Shown here: positions 21,754 to 33,329 of the stretch, in pieces
How positions within the stretch are numbered: position 1 is the stretch's first letter
How the letters are laid out: each line of letters begins with the position of its first letter
Source: Cannabis sativa
Lineage: Eukaryota > Streptophyta > Magnoliopsida > Rosales > Cannabaceae
Direction of reading: 5' to 3'
Assembly (NCBI RefSeq): GCF_029168945.1
Contig: NC_083606.1
Coordinates: forward strand, 13,170,041 to 13,234,040
DNA: 64,000 bases
Translations under genes and position numbers: made by a program
Notes under the pieces: generated by a model
Databases searched by the model: none
What the model was told of the DNA's origin: nothing
The model's input: the letters and a program-made list of their open reading frames with translations, nothing else

Positions 21754-21765
21754 TGGTATCAGAGC
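21754..21765 (+). other. Primer binding site, tRNA-Met type (G1)
   Basis: TGGTATCAGAGC follows the LTR end after four bases. It is complementary to the 3' end of plant initiator tRNA-Met, the usual primer of chromoviruses. Confidence 0.9.
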
Positions 21766-22068
21766 CGCCAGGTTTGTCTACCGAAGCTTGCTATGACATG
21801 TACAATCTTCATCAGAGAAAGCTCGGTTCACGGTTCAGTAAGCCCGTACTTGTTTGGTATTTTAAATAAATGTGAATGAGAAAGCATGTTAGGAAGCATA
21901 TTAGATTTAAATTAAATATATTTCTTTAAAAAGAAAAGAAAGTGTGTTGCCTTTAAGTTATTAAGAGCGGTGTTAATTTTGATCGCTGTCTAACCTGCCT
22001 GGCTTATGGATTCGCAGGCTAAGTCCTATTAAATGGACGCCCCGTGAAATACAAGAAGTCAGGGTGGC

Positions 22069-24387
22069 ATGGTTGAGACCGGAGGCGGTCAGGGGAATCC
22101 TCAAAATCCTCGTGGTCGCGGCTGTGGCCGTGGCAGAGCTCAGGGTGGTCGCCCTGTAAATCCACCTCAAGCTCCTCCTGACTGGGAGCAAAGATTTGCT
22201 GAAATGCAAGAGAGAATTCGTCAGCAAGATGAAGAGATCCAAAGATTGAGGCAGCAGGGTCCTCCTGCCGTGCCTCCTCAAGAAGTTCAGGCCGTTGCAG
22301 TTCCAGCGGTGCCAGCAGAACAACCTGTTGTTGGCAACCGTATGGAACCGTTGTAAGAAAGATTTCGAAAACAGGCACCTCCAGTGTTTCTGGGAGGCCC
22401 TGATGTGATGAAGGTCGAGCAATGGCTTTCGATGATTGAGCGTATTCTCAACTTCATGGGAGTGGTTGGAAATGACCGGGTGACCTGCGCCACTTTCGAG
22501 TTTCAGGAAGATGCCCTCGTGTGGTGGGAATTGATAACCCTCACTCGGGACGTCACGCTGATGACCTGGGAAGAATTTAGGGAGTTATTTAACTCCAAGT
22601 ATTACAACGAAGCGGTCCGCAGTGCAAAGCGGAAAGAGTTCACTGATCTAGTTCAGACTGAGGAATGTCGATCCACTGAGTACACAACGAAATTTGATCG
22701 GTTGGCTAAGCTGGCGGCAGGAATTGTGCCCACGGACTTCAGTAAGAAAGAAAAATACTTAGCGGGTTTGAGTGCAAAGATCCGGCATGATTTGGTTATT
22801 ACCACTACTGAAGCAACCACGTATGCAGATATGGTTGAGAAGGCTTTGAGAGCCGAGGGTGCAGTAAAATTTCTTCAGGAGCCCCGGGTGACTCCGAGTG
22901 TTGGTGGAACCCCCACTGTTCCTACTCCTGTTTATGGTAGGGATGGTGGTGACTCCACCATTGAGCAGAAAAGAAAAGTTGTTCCAGCTTCTGGTGGCTC
23001 GGGGCAAAGCAAGCGGTTCCGTGGGAACCAAGGCAGAGGAGGACGCCAGGGTTATTCTTATCCTGAGTGTCCAAGGTGCAAGAAACATCATCCGGGAGAG
23101 TGTAACCGGAAGACATGCTTCCTGTGTGGCATGGTGGGGCATTTCAAGAAAGATTGCCCCCAGGCAAAGAAAGAGGAGCCGAAAGCCGAGGTGAAACCGG
23201 TTCCTGCTCGTGTATTTGCCATTACCCAAGCTGATGCTGCAGCCAGTCCTTCTGTTGTGACAGGTCAGCTTCCCGTCAACAACTTGTTATTTACAGTATT
23301 ATTTGACTCGGGAGCTACACGTTCATATGTGGCTACAAGAGTGATTGATCTTTTGGGTAGGCCTTGTGACATTTTAGAAAGGGGGTTTGGAACCCTAATG
23401 CCTAGCGGGGAATTGGTTATCTCTAATAGGCGCATTAGGTCTATGCCGATTAGGATTGAGGATAGGGAATTGAGTACTGATCTTATAGAATTGAAATTAA
23501 CTGAGTTTGATATTATACTGGGAATGGATTTTCTATCCAAGTATTCGGCCAGTATAGATTGTAGGCGTAAAATGGTGACTTTTCAGCCGGAAGGTGAAGA
23601 CCCATTTGTTTATGTTGGATCGGTTCAGGGGTCTCGGATCCCGGTTATTTCTGTGTTGAGAGCTAGGGATTTACTATGCAATGGTTGTGTAGGATTTCTA
23701 GCGGTAGTTTTTGACTCCAGCAGACCTGAAACATTTGGGCCTGAGGTAGTCCGGGTGGTGAAAGATTTTCTTGATGTGTTTCCCGAGGAATTGCCGGGAT
23801 TGCCGCCACAGCGAGAGATTGACTTTGTAATTGATTTGGCACCTGGAGTCGAACCTGTTTCTAAAGCTCCATATAGGATGGCTCCAGCAGAACTCAAGGA
23901 GCTTAAGTTACAACTTCAAGGGATGCTTGATATTGGGTTTATTCGACCCAGTGTATCGCCCTGGGGAGCTCCGGTTCTTTTTGTGAAAAAGAAAGATGGT
24001 TCCCTCAGAATGTGTATAGATTATCGGGAATTAAACAAGCTGACGATTAAGAACAAGTACCCGTTGCCTAGGATCGATGATCTGTTCGATCAGCTTCAGG
24101 GAAAGACAGTGTTTTCGAAGATTGATTTACGGTCTGGTTATCATCAACTCAGAATTCGGGAGGAGGACATACCGAAGACTGCTTTTAGAACCAGATATGG
24201 GCATTATGAGTTTCTAGTAATGTCGTTCGGATTAACTAATGCTCCTGCGGCCTTTATGGATCTTATGAATAGGGTGCTCAAGGATTTCCTCGATAACTGC
24301 GTTATAGTGTTTATCGATGATATTCTTGTATACTCTCAGTCAGAAGAAGAGCACGAGCATCATCTTCGAATGAGTTTGATATTATGA
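22069..24387 (+). pseudogene. G1 gag-protease-reverse transcriptase (broken)
   Basis: Polyprotein of a Ty3/gypsy chromovirus. One frame runs from ATG 22069 to 24387, interrupted only by TAA at 22354-22356. Visible parts in order: a basic, Gly/Arg-rich leader; the gag core ([16 protein letters not shown]); the zinc knuckle [14 protein letters not shown] (about 23119-23160); protease with [10 protein letters not shown] and ILGMDFL; and reverse transcriptase with [27 protein letters not shown] and the catalytic FIDDILVYS. It ends soon after that motif at a deletion. The single stop and otherwise clean frame imply recent loss of function. Codon use is plant-like. Confidence 0.93.
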
Positions 24388-25133
24388 GTTTGATATAGTA
24401 CTTTGAGGGTTCATGGAGTAAGTACTTGCCTTTAATTGAATTCTCCTACAACAACAGCTACCAAAGTACCATAGGGATGGCTCCCTATGAGATGTTATAT
24501 GGTAGAAAATGTCGTTCTCCTATTCATTGGGACGAGACAGGAGAAAGAAAGTACCTGGGTCCAGAGTTGGTGCAAAAGACCAATGAAGCTATTGATAAGA
24601 TCAAGGCTCGGATGCTTGCTTCTCAAAGCAGGCAGAAAAGTTATGATGATCCGAAGCACAGAGATGTTACATTTCAGGCAGGGAAACATGTTTTCCTGCG
24701 GGTTTCACCAATGAAGGGTATTAGGCGCTTCGGGAAGAGGGGTAAGTTAAGCCCTAGGTTCATTGGGCCATTTCAGATACTCGAGAAGGTCGGGCAGGTA
24801 GCGTATCGGCTAGCCTTACCACCAGCATTATCAGCTGTCCATGACGTATTTCACACCTCTATGTTAAGGAAATACGTGTCAGACCCGACTCATGTCTCGA
24901 GTTATGAAGCCCTTGAACTACAACCAGACTTATCCTATGAAGAGCAACCTGTTCAGATTTTGGATAGAAAAGAAAAAGTTCTTCGCAACAAGACTATTGC
25001 ACTGGTTAAGGTGCTCTGGAGGAACAGTAAGGTGGAAGAAGCCACCTGGGAATTGGAGTCAGATATGAGGACTCAGCATCCAGAGCTATTCAGGTTAGAT
25101 TTCGGGGACGAAATCCTATTAACGGGGGGATAA
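24388..25133 (+). pseudogene. G1 integrase C-terminus and chromodomain
   Basis: After the deletion the frame resumes with the end of the integrase core (LPLIEFSYNNSYQ, MAPYEMLYGRKCRSP). It continues with the GPFQILEKVGQVAYRLALP module and a chromodomain-like tail (VKVLWRNSKVEEATWELE), stopping at 25133. RNase H and the catalytic D-D-E part of integrase are absent. The junction (about 24370-24400) carries GAGTTTGATAT twice, like filler DNA from end joining. Confidence 0.9.
25122..25130 (+). other. Polypurine tract of G1
   Basis: ACGGGGGGA stands just before the 3' LTR start (TGTAATGACC at 25135), the normal place for plus-strand priming. Confidence 0.6.
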
Positions 25134-25134
25134 T

Positions 25135-27205
25135 TGTAATGACCGCTCTAGTAATGTGGATTAGTAAAGGCAATTAGCACTAATTTTTATTATTTTATTA
25201 TTATTTGTGAATTAATTTTAATGTGGACCCCAATATTTAGAAATAAATATTAGAGTTATAATTTCTCAATTCCGGAGATTTTATTAAACTCTAGGGGTAT
25301 TATTTAGTTTATATGCGAAATATGTTAATTTTGTAATTTTTGCTCGGCGACAACGGAAAATGCGATGGATGGCTAGATTGATCACATGGGTAAGTTTAGA
25401 ACCCTATTTCATAGTGGGAAATAATTTAGAGAAAATAAATTATCGGGATTGAGCGGGGTTATGGAAATTGACCATTTTACCCCTAGCTTTAGAAATACCC
25501 TAGTTTTAAGTCTAAGGGCATTTTAGACATTTTGTTTAATGGTGGATTAGGTGGCTATCCCTCTAGTTGACACCTAGCACATTATTTTTTTTCAGCAATG
25601 AATTAATTGAGAAAAAAACCATTTCATTTGAGAAAAAAAACAAAGGAAAAACCAAAATTCAAGAGAAGCTCTTTCTTCTCTCTTTCTCTCTTCGAAGGCA
25701 GCAAGGGCAAGGGGTTTTGGGAGGTGAAATTCTGTGTTTTCAGCAAAGGATTCAAGAGGAATCAAGGCAAGGTAACCCTAGTTCTTCTCCCCTTAAGTTT
25801 TTGAAGTTTTAGTTTAGTTTCACTATGAATTTCTAGGTTTAGTGGCTGTTGGGTTTTAAAATGCTTGGGGTTCAATTTCTAGGGTTAATTTGAGTTAATC
25901 TAAGTCCCTAGCTACTGGTTTTGATGCTTGTGAATGGTTTTAAGCAAGCTTGAGTTTTGAAACTCAAGCTTTGAGCTTTAATGGCATAATTTGAATTATT
26001 GGTTTGTTCTGTGATTTGTTGGTTGGAAATGGATGTTTATGCATTGTATAGGTATACTGGAGAGTTTGGTAAGGTTTGGGATTGAATTGAATTAAGGGGG
26101 ATGATTTTTGGTTCCCAGCAGTAGAACCGGAATTCCGGTTCTGGGAGGCCGATCAACCTGGCCGACCGGTTGGTGACCCGAAGCCGGGATGCGGTTGGGA
26201 ACCGTCACTGTTGGGGGAATTTCCAGAACCCTAGTTTTGGCCAATTTTGAGATATTTAGGGTATTGCCATGAGGTTTATCGATAGGGAAACTTTTAGTTT
26301 CAAGTTTAAGTCCCGGAAAGTGATTTAGCGAGTCACTCATCTGTGTTGTAATTATTGTGATTAGGGCATCCATCTAGCACGTGAATTCCGTTCAGGTCGG
26401 CCAGCACACTTGAATTCGGAAAACAGGTAAGAACTGTGTATAATGTATGATGTGATTATCTGAATGTGTGTATATGTGTTTATATATGCATGCTTGAATT
26501 ATGTTAAGCACTACCAACACTTGTATGAAAAAGTTATAGAGTGTATTGGTATAGTGATTATTGTGATTGTGAGTACGATACAGTGATAACAACACAAGCA
26601 TGGAAAAATGCTAAGGTGTGTGGTACATCACTCAGTGTTACTCAGTGATCGGGATAAACCCTACCAACACTCGTACAATGAGGTGCGATGTGTATGTGGT
26701 ATAGTGGTTGTACCCTGGTATTAAACGTTCATACTCATCTGTTAAGCTCTGTAAATAGGTGTATGGGCGCCTATTTACAGGTCAGAAATTATATGATATG
26801 TTATATGCATTTCTTACTGAGTCTGTTGACTCACAGTTTCTGCTTCCATGTGTAGGTAAAGGAAAGGCGAAGGCTGAACAAGAATGAACCTGAGCTCGGG
26901 TGAGATTGTACATGTCAAGCGGCGCGACTTGGAGTGTTCGGTCTCGGGACATCTGGGAGTTATATTTTGAAAGTCGCTGTGCGACCTGGAAGTTATGTAT
27001 TTTGAAATGTAAAGTTTAAACAGTAAATTTTTAAAAGTTTGAAATCGGGATCCCGGGATTTGTAAATATTATATTATATTACAAAGTTTAATATTTAAAG
27101 AAAAAATTTTAATTTGACACGTTTTTTGAGAAATTTCTTTGATTAGCAAAGATTGCACAATAATTGAAAAAGCACTGTAGCGTGCCTTAGCATTAGGGCG
27201 TTACA
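25135..27205 (+). repeat. G1 3' LTR (copy c)
   Basis: TGTAATGACC to GGGCGTTACA, 2,071 bp, followed by the GTCTG duplication. Its first 909 bp pair with copy a. The GGGCGTTACA end is shared with G2, so both elements belong to related lineages. ORFs at 25567 and on the minus strand at 26092 and 26392 are LTR sequence. Confidence 0.93.
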
Positions 27206-28778
27206 GTCTGGCACTGATGTTGTAATACCCAGAATTAAAAAAAAGGATTAGCAAAGCCCTAACTAGATAATTATGAGTAATTGAGGAATTATATTATTAT
27301 ATAGTTCAATATATGTGAATTTATATGAATTTTAATATGTTAAAGACCCCATTGGTGAGCCAGGGGCATTTTGGTAATTATGACCCGAGAAGGGTAAATT
27401 GATGAAATTAATTTAATTATGTGCTTAATAGAACTATATTATTATTATATAGTATGCATGTGTTGTCTTTTCAGGTGTGTTCTGACAGGTTGGCGCAGTA
27501 TAGTCACAACCGGGTATTTCGGGCTGAACGGGGTTCGGGCCCGAAATGCAATTTGAATTAAATTATTTGGCATTTTATTTGATAATATGAAATCTGAAAT
27601 TTATTTAGAAATAAATGGGTGTGGAATGACATAAATACCCTTGTGTGGGTGAATAAGTGTGTATTAGCCCTAAGGGCACTTTGGTCATTTGACCTTTATT
27701 TTCTATGATGGATAAAGATGATTTTTTTGGAAAAAAAAATGGGATTAATTTCTGGGGTTATCCCTTTCTCTTAAGCGACCCTCTCTCCCTCTCTTGCTCT
27801 CTTGATTTCCAATTTTAAGAATTGAAGAAAATTGCTTGGTGTTACTTGATTTTGGAGCTTGATTTGGAAGGATTTTAAGCTTGGTAGTCAGGTAGTTTCT
27901 TGCTGAAATTTTTTGAAATTGATTGCTAAAATTCTTGGGGTAAAAGCATGTTTTAAGTTTTGAATGTTCTTTGTTGCATGTTAAGTGGATTAGTGTTAAT
28001 CTTGTTAAAATTGAGCTTGTTGTTGTTGTATGCTTCTTTGATGAGTTTGGGCAGAGATTTTATGGTATTTTCTAGCTTGGAATCATGTGTTTCTAACATG
28101 TGTTATTGCTGGAAAATTATTGGAGTTGTTGAAGATGAAGCTCTTGTTCAAGAGCTTGAAGTTCCTTAGTTAAACATGATTTTGTGATATATATATATAT
28201 AAATATATGCAACCTGGTTTTGGGGGTTTTATGTTGGAATTGATGCATGAAATATGTTATTTTGACCCCTTAATAATTGCTAGCAACCCTATTTGTTGAT
28301 TTGAGAGTTTGGTTGTGAATTGGGGTGATTTGGATGAGTTTTGGACATGAAAACCGTTGCTGGTTTTTGAGTTTTCTGGGTTTTGAACCCAGGTGCCACA
28401 GCATGGTATTTAGCATGCCGCGACGCGCCCATTTCTTTCTGGGCAGACCCCTTTTGCAAACTTCTAATGGCCATAACTTTGTGATCTGGACTCCGATTTG
28501 GGAATTCTATATACCGTTAGAAAGCTCTTTTCGAGCTCTATCTGAATATGTGAATTTTAAATGCCATGTGAATATTTTATGAAAATGAAATCAGGGGTTA
28601 ACCCTATTTGTGAAATCCCAGATTGTGTGACTAGGATTACCGGCACCTGATCAGGAGCACCCGGGGATTTGGAATCTCTATCATTGCAGGACATCGGGTA
28701 AGACAGTGATTAGCACGTAAAGTATGCGCAGTGGCGCTTATATTGTGAATGATATGCATGAAAGTTTAGCAACCGGGA

Positions 28779-29098
28779 TTAGGGTTATTACCCTAACATG
28801 AGCGGTTTAATATCCTAGGGTTATTACCCTAGTGATATATGTTGTATAAATACTATGCCATGTTGGATAAATGTATATATTGAGATTATGAATTATGCGC
28901 TTAAGGCATAATTAAGCTAGACTCAGTAAGTTGGTACCTTGAGTTAATTTTAATGCGGTCTAGGGTTATTGCCCTAGAATATTAAGAATCCAGTAAAAGC
29001 ATGAGTTAGGGTTAACATTCTTAGTAAATGTTATCTGAGTATATAGAAGTATATTGTATGAGTGATTACTTGTTTGTAAGTTAGGGTTATTACCCTAA
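28779..29098 (+). repeat. Four dispersed TAGGGTTATTACCCTA palindromes in G2 5' LTR
   Basis: The copies are at 28779-28796, 28815-28832, 28960-28977 and 29081-29098, each with 7-8 bp arms around TATT. The same set occurs in the 3' LTR from about 37295 onwards, with single-base changes. Confidence 0.9.
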
Positions 29099-29324
29099 AA
29101 TTATATATGTTGTAGTAAATGTTGAATACACGCATGTATGTTAAAAGTTATTTGAATGAGACATAACCGGGTTAGACCTGGTATATATCACCAGGATAAA
29201 CCATTGAAAGAACGTAATGTATGGATTACGTATATATATAAGAATAGGGTTATGCGAGCAAAGCATAACCAGGTTAGGCTCGGTAATCAAAACCGAGGTA
29301 AACCTTACTAAGGCCTTATTGTAT

Positions 29325-29680
29325 ATAGACGTGTGAGAGCAACACGTAGGTCTACGCCAAGTAGACATAAATAGGCATGTGAGTGTAACATGCAGGTCTA
29401 CAGTAGATAGACCAATGGTGCAGTGGGCACCATCAGTTATGTGTTATACATATTGAGATTAAGGGTTATGCGTTCAAGGCATAATCAAGTTGGACTCGGT
29501 AATTAGAACCGAGATGAACTATTCTAGGGCCTTATTGTAATTAGACGTGTGAGAGCAACACGTAGGTCTACGCCACGTAGATATAAATAGATGTGTGAGC
29601 GCAACACATAGGTCTACGCCACGTAGTCATAAATAGGCATGTGAGTGTGATATGCAGGTTTGTGACACACAGACATATAT
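29325..29680 (+). repeat. Hairpin repeat array in G2 5' LTR
   Basis: Degenerate units of about 50 bp read AGACGTGTGAGAGCAACACGTAGGTCTACGCC and close variants (GGCATGTGAGTGTAACATGCAGGTCTAC). Each has two small stems, one around GTGTGAG..AACAC and one around TAGGTCTACGCCACGTAG. A matching array lies in the 3' LTR at about 37840-38195. Confidence 0.85.
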
Positions 29681-30124
29681 GAATGGCATTATTGTTTAAA
29701 TAGTATGATGAGCATATTATTATTGTTATGTTATATACTGTCTTGCTGGGCTTGGCTCACGGGTGCTCTACTGTGTAGGAAAGGGTAAGGCATTAGCTGA
29801 TCAACCATGAGTTTCAGGAGCAGGGCGAGGAATGTACATGTTCATGCCACTTCAGACCAAGCGGGTTATGGGTCTAACAATATTGACTTTTGTATTCTAT
29901 TTTGCCGCTTAGGTCGGCTAGAAAGAAAGGACTTGTAATAAGTTTGTAAATATTTTTGGGATCCCAACGGTTTAAAAGTTTAAAAGTATTACAAGTTTTA
30001 TTTTCATTCCGATTAATTTAAAAGTTTAAATTCTGTGCTATTTTGATTAGTAATCTCGAATTAGGGGATTAGGATTCCATAAGCATTTTGGGTAGCGTGC
30101 CTAATTATTTAGGGCGTTACAATT

Positions 30125-30136
30125 TGGTATCAGAGC
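30125..30136 (+). other. Primer binding site, tRNA-Met type (G2)
   Basis: TGGTATCAGAGC lies three bases after the LTR end. Confidence 0.9.
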
Positions 30137-30312
30137 GCCAAGGTTTTTTAACTTCCTGTAGACTGGCTGAACATGTACATTCGTCGTCAGAGATAAGCTC
30201 GACTCATGGTGCAGTAAGTATTGAGAGTAAATACTTGACTGTTTGTGTGATCATCTGTTTACCGCTTTCCATTTTAGGCAGTATGCAAGCATCTAGAGTA
30301 TGTATGTGTTTG

Positions 30313-32241
30313 TTGGGAATTATTTTACCAGGATCTTAGATCTACTCACAAGTATGTTTATTAACATCCTAAATATGAACTTTCTAAAACGATAAAATAA
30401 ACACATATAAAGTTAAGAAAACCTTACATTGATGCAGCGGAATTAATGTCTCCTTCCACTCAGATCTCTAACCCTTGATTCCTTTCTGTAGCAGAGTATA
30501 ATCAAGATCTGAGCCCGAATCTCCTTCTTCTTCAAGCTTTGATCCTTCACAGTCTTCCAATCTATGATTGAGTTACTGCTTGCTGTGTGTGGGCACTTAC
30601 TCTTTCACTAGGGTCACGAAAAAGATAAAGGGAAAAGAGAGAGAGAGATTTCGGCCAAGGTAGAAAGTGAGGGAAGGCTCAGTTTTTCTGAAGAGAGAAA
30701 TTTCTGTCAGAAAGGCTTGTTGAAAACTTGTGATTTGACTGAGCCATCACTTTCTATTTATAGGCAACTACTAGGTCTAGGTTTAGAATTATTTGGCACT
30801 AAAATAATGAAAATAATAATTTTAAAAAGCCTTTTAAGTGGTCGGCCATATGGTGTTAATGGGCCTCACTTAATTTTGCAATTTTATCAAATTTTATCTC
30901 TATTTTCTCAAAAATGCCAATTTTCTAATTCTAACCTTTTAAATGCCAAAACTAATTATTTAATAACTAAAATACATTATTAAATAATATTGTCATTTAA
31001 TTTAATTATTAATTAGACATATAAAGTCTATTAATAAATAAATAAACCCAGAAAACTCTTTTCCTTACAATTTCACCCCTGCTTAGTGAAAATTCATAAA
31101 ATTAGACATAGTCTAACTTTAGAATTATAATTGATCAATCACGAATCAATTAATGAGTCTTACAAGCAGAATGTTCTCAACTAGAATGGGGACCATGGAT
31201 CTATATGCTGAGCTTCCAATAAGTGAACCAAATTTACCAAGTAAATTCCTACTTATTAATTCTTCGTTGAATCCACTCTTAGAACTTAGAATTGCACTCT
31301 CAGACTTATATAGAGCATATTGTATGTTTCACGATACCAATATACTATCTCATTTAACCATTGTTATAATCTTATTGTGATTTAAAGATCCTCTATATAG
31401 ATGATTTACATCGAGATGGGATTTCTTTACCGTTCTCACCCCTCAATGTATTTTGCCCCTTAAAACACTTAGCTACCTGTAAATGGTGTTTAGTGATCTA
31501 ATAATTAGTCAGTTAAACAAGAGCTCATCCATTTACTTCTATTTGCTAAGCTCGAAGGGAATCATCAGTTAACTTCTATACACCAGTAGAAGCTATAGAT
31601 TCCATATTTATGTTCAGCACTCCCACTCAATCATACTATCATGTTCCCAAAATATACGTATCACCCTGACCCAAAGGTAGGCTTAACTAATAAATCTAAG
31701 AACATGAATAGCACTCCTGAGTTGAGCCTAAGCATATCAGGATTTAGATTCTTTTAATCTTAAGATCAACTACTGATATTGACTTGGAAAGATATGTATA
31801 ACGGTAAGTTTGTAATATCTTAACTTAGTTGCAATATCGGTCCAGTCCAATGTATACTCCATACATTCGAAACTAGTATACTTTACTAATGTCCTAGAAA
31901 GAACATAACACTTACTCCAAGTGTAAGTACACATCATCGCTGATTATCACATTAGTGTAAATCCAATAACACTGATGAAACATGGGGCCAAAACTTTTGA
32001 TTCATATGATCACAATCACATTCCACTGTGTTGACGATACTGTAATTGTGAATAAACATATGATCTGGATTTAACTGATTTTGTGTGTATGAATGTAATA
32101 AACATATTAAACATGTTAAACATATTAAACATATTAAACCATTAGCATGTAAAATTCATGCAAACATCAATCACTTCAAATTTCTTATATTGATAACTAA
32201 TCAGATTGTAAAGAGTTTTATTTAGGGCATAAAACCTAACA
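30313..32241 (-). repeat. Copia solo LTR inside G2
   Basis: Flanked by GTGTT on both sides (30308-30312 and 32242-32246). On the minus strand it reads TGTTAGGTTTTATGCCCTAAATAAAACTC to GGTAAAATAATTCCCAACA. The same family forms the LTRs of the copia element at 42341-51187, which lies on plus. No internal sequence is present, so it is a solo LTR of 1,929 bp. It postdates the G2 insertion. Confidence 0.93.
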
Positions 32242-32392
32242 GTGTTATGTGATGCCATGCTTTAAATGCTATATAATTAAGTGAATATTTATATGGGGTA
32301 AATAGATGAGTTAGGGTTTAAGGCAATAAGTGCGTAAGAGTGGGATTGGCGCCTGACTCGCTGGGGTTGTTGATTATTGGGTTATTTGTAGA

Positions 32393-33313
32393 ATGGACCC
32401 TCTTTAATCATCCAGACCATAGGGCGAGCTTGTAGAGCATGGTGTAGACCAAACCAATCCACCGGTACCGGCTGCCCCTGTTGATCAAGTGTTACCACCG
32501 GCACTTGTGCTAGTGATGGGTAACCAGGGGTTTGTAATGCCGCATAAGGATTCTGTATTTGAGCAGTTTGTGAAGCTGCAACCTCCGACTTTCCTGGGAG
32601 GTATTGATATTATTAAGGCTGACCAGTGGATGAGCATTATGACCCGTATCCTCGATAATATGGGGGTGACGGGAGCTTAGAGGGTGAATTGTGCGGCCTT
32701 CATGTTTCAAGATTATGCCCGCGTCTGGTGGGACATAGTGGGTCAGACCCGAGATGTCAGTGTTATGACATGGGAAAAATTCAAGAAACTTTTTGAAGAA
32801 AAGTTTTATATTGTTGCTGTGAGAACTTCACATCAGGAAGATTTTGTGAAGTTGACTCTGGGAAAGATGTCTGTGGCCGAGTATACTTTGCAATTTGATC
32901 GGTTATTTAAATTTGCTGGTGATCTGGTGCCTATAGATTTCACCAGGAAATAGAAGTATGTTCGAGGACAAAATGCTACAATTAGTCGGGACTTGAAGAT
33001 TATCACATCACATGACACTCTGTATAAGAGAGTGGTAGACTTGGCCTTAACTGCTGAGGAGGCCGAGCAACAAGTAATGAAAGAGCAGGCTGTAAAGGAT
33101 GCTGTCATGGCATCGAACCCTCCTGCTAGTGGTAATGTCAGTAAGGGGACCGACAGTAGCAACCCTGAGCACAAACGGAAGGCTGAGGCTTCCGGAGCAT
33201 CAGGGGGAAATAGAAAGTTTTGGGGAAACCGAGGTGGCCGTCAAGGTCGCGGGTCCTCATTCCCAATTATATCTAGAGTATTCAAAATGCAAGAATATCA
33301 TCAAGGTGAATGA
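32393..33313 (+). pseudogene. G2 gag remnant
   Basis: The likely start ATGGACCC at 32393 is followed at once by stops (TAA 32405, TAG 32420). The gag core then reads on with PPTFLGG, ADQWM, VWWDIVGQTRDV, W.KFKKLFEEKFY and LFKFAGDLVPIDF, with stops near 32678 and 32951. A basic Gly/Arg tail (RGGRQGRGSSFP) follows, but the zinc knuckle and protease that should come next are missing. Nonfunctional. Confidence 0.85.
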
Positions 33314-33329
33314 CGGGCTAAGGCTGCAT

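Larger units (their letters stand above)
18754..27205 (+). mobile_element. G1: Tekay/Del-like chromovirus with chimeric 5' LTR
   Basis: The whole 8.45 kb block is flanked by the 5-bp duplication GTCTG (18749-18753 and 27206-27210), so it behaves as one insertion in the MULE transposase. Order: truncated LTR (18754-19662), complete but different LTR (19663-21749), tRNA-Met primer site, gag-protease-RT (22069-24387), a deletion, integrase end with chromodomain (to 25133), purine tract and 3' LTR (25135-27205). The C-terminal chromodomain and the gene order place it among Ty3/gypsy chromoviruses. Loss of RNase H and most of integrase makes it non-autonomous. Confidence 0.9.
27221..30121 (+). repeat. 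G2 5' LTR
   Basis: Starts TGTAATACCC, ends GGGCGTTACA. The second half (28779-29700) is packed with short palindromes and hairpins: four copies of the form CTAGGGTTATTACCCTAG, and ACGTGTGAGAGCAACACGT-type units. No gene. It pairs with 35753-38636. Confidence 0.93.

Noticed and set aside
21754..21765. TGGTATCAGAGC stretches as possible tRNA gene ends (also 30125, 42847)
   Set aside because: They are primer binding sites directly after LTR ends; no tRNA cloverleaf follows.
22019..23229. Minus-strand frames of 119-156 aa
   Set aside because: Antisense shadows of the G1 gag-pol frame.
28289..28582. Small frames on both strands, repeated at 36804-36989
   Set aside because: Within G2 LTRs; same reason.
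28779..29098. TTAGGGTT phrases as interstitial telomere repeats
   Set aside because: Each copy is single and part of a palindrome. Plant telomere repeats (TTTAGGG in tandem) are not present.
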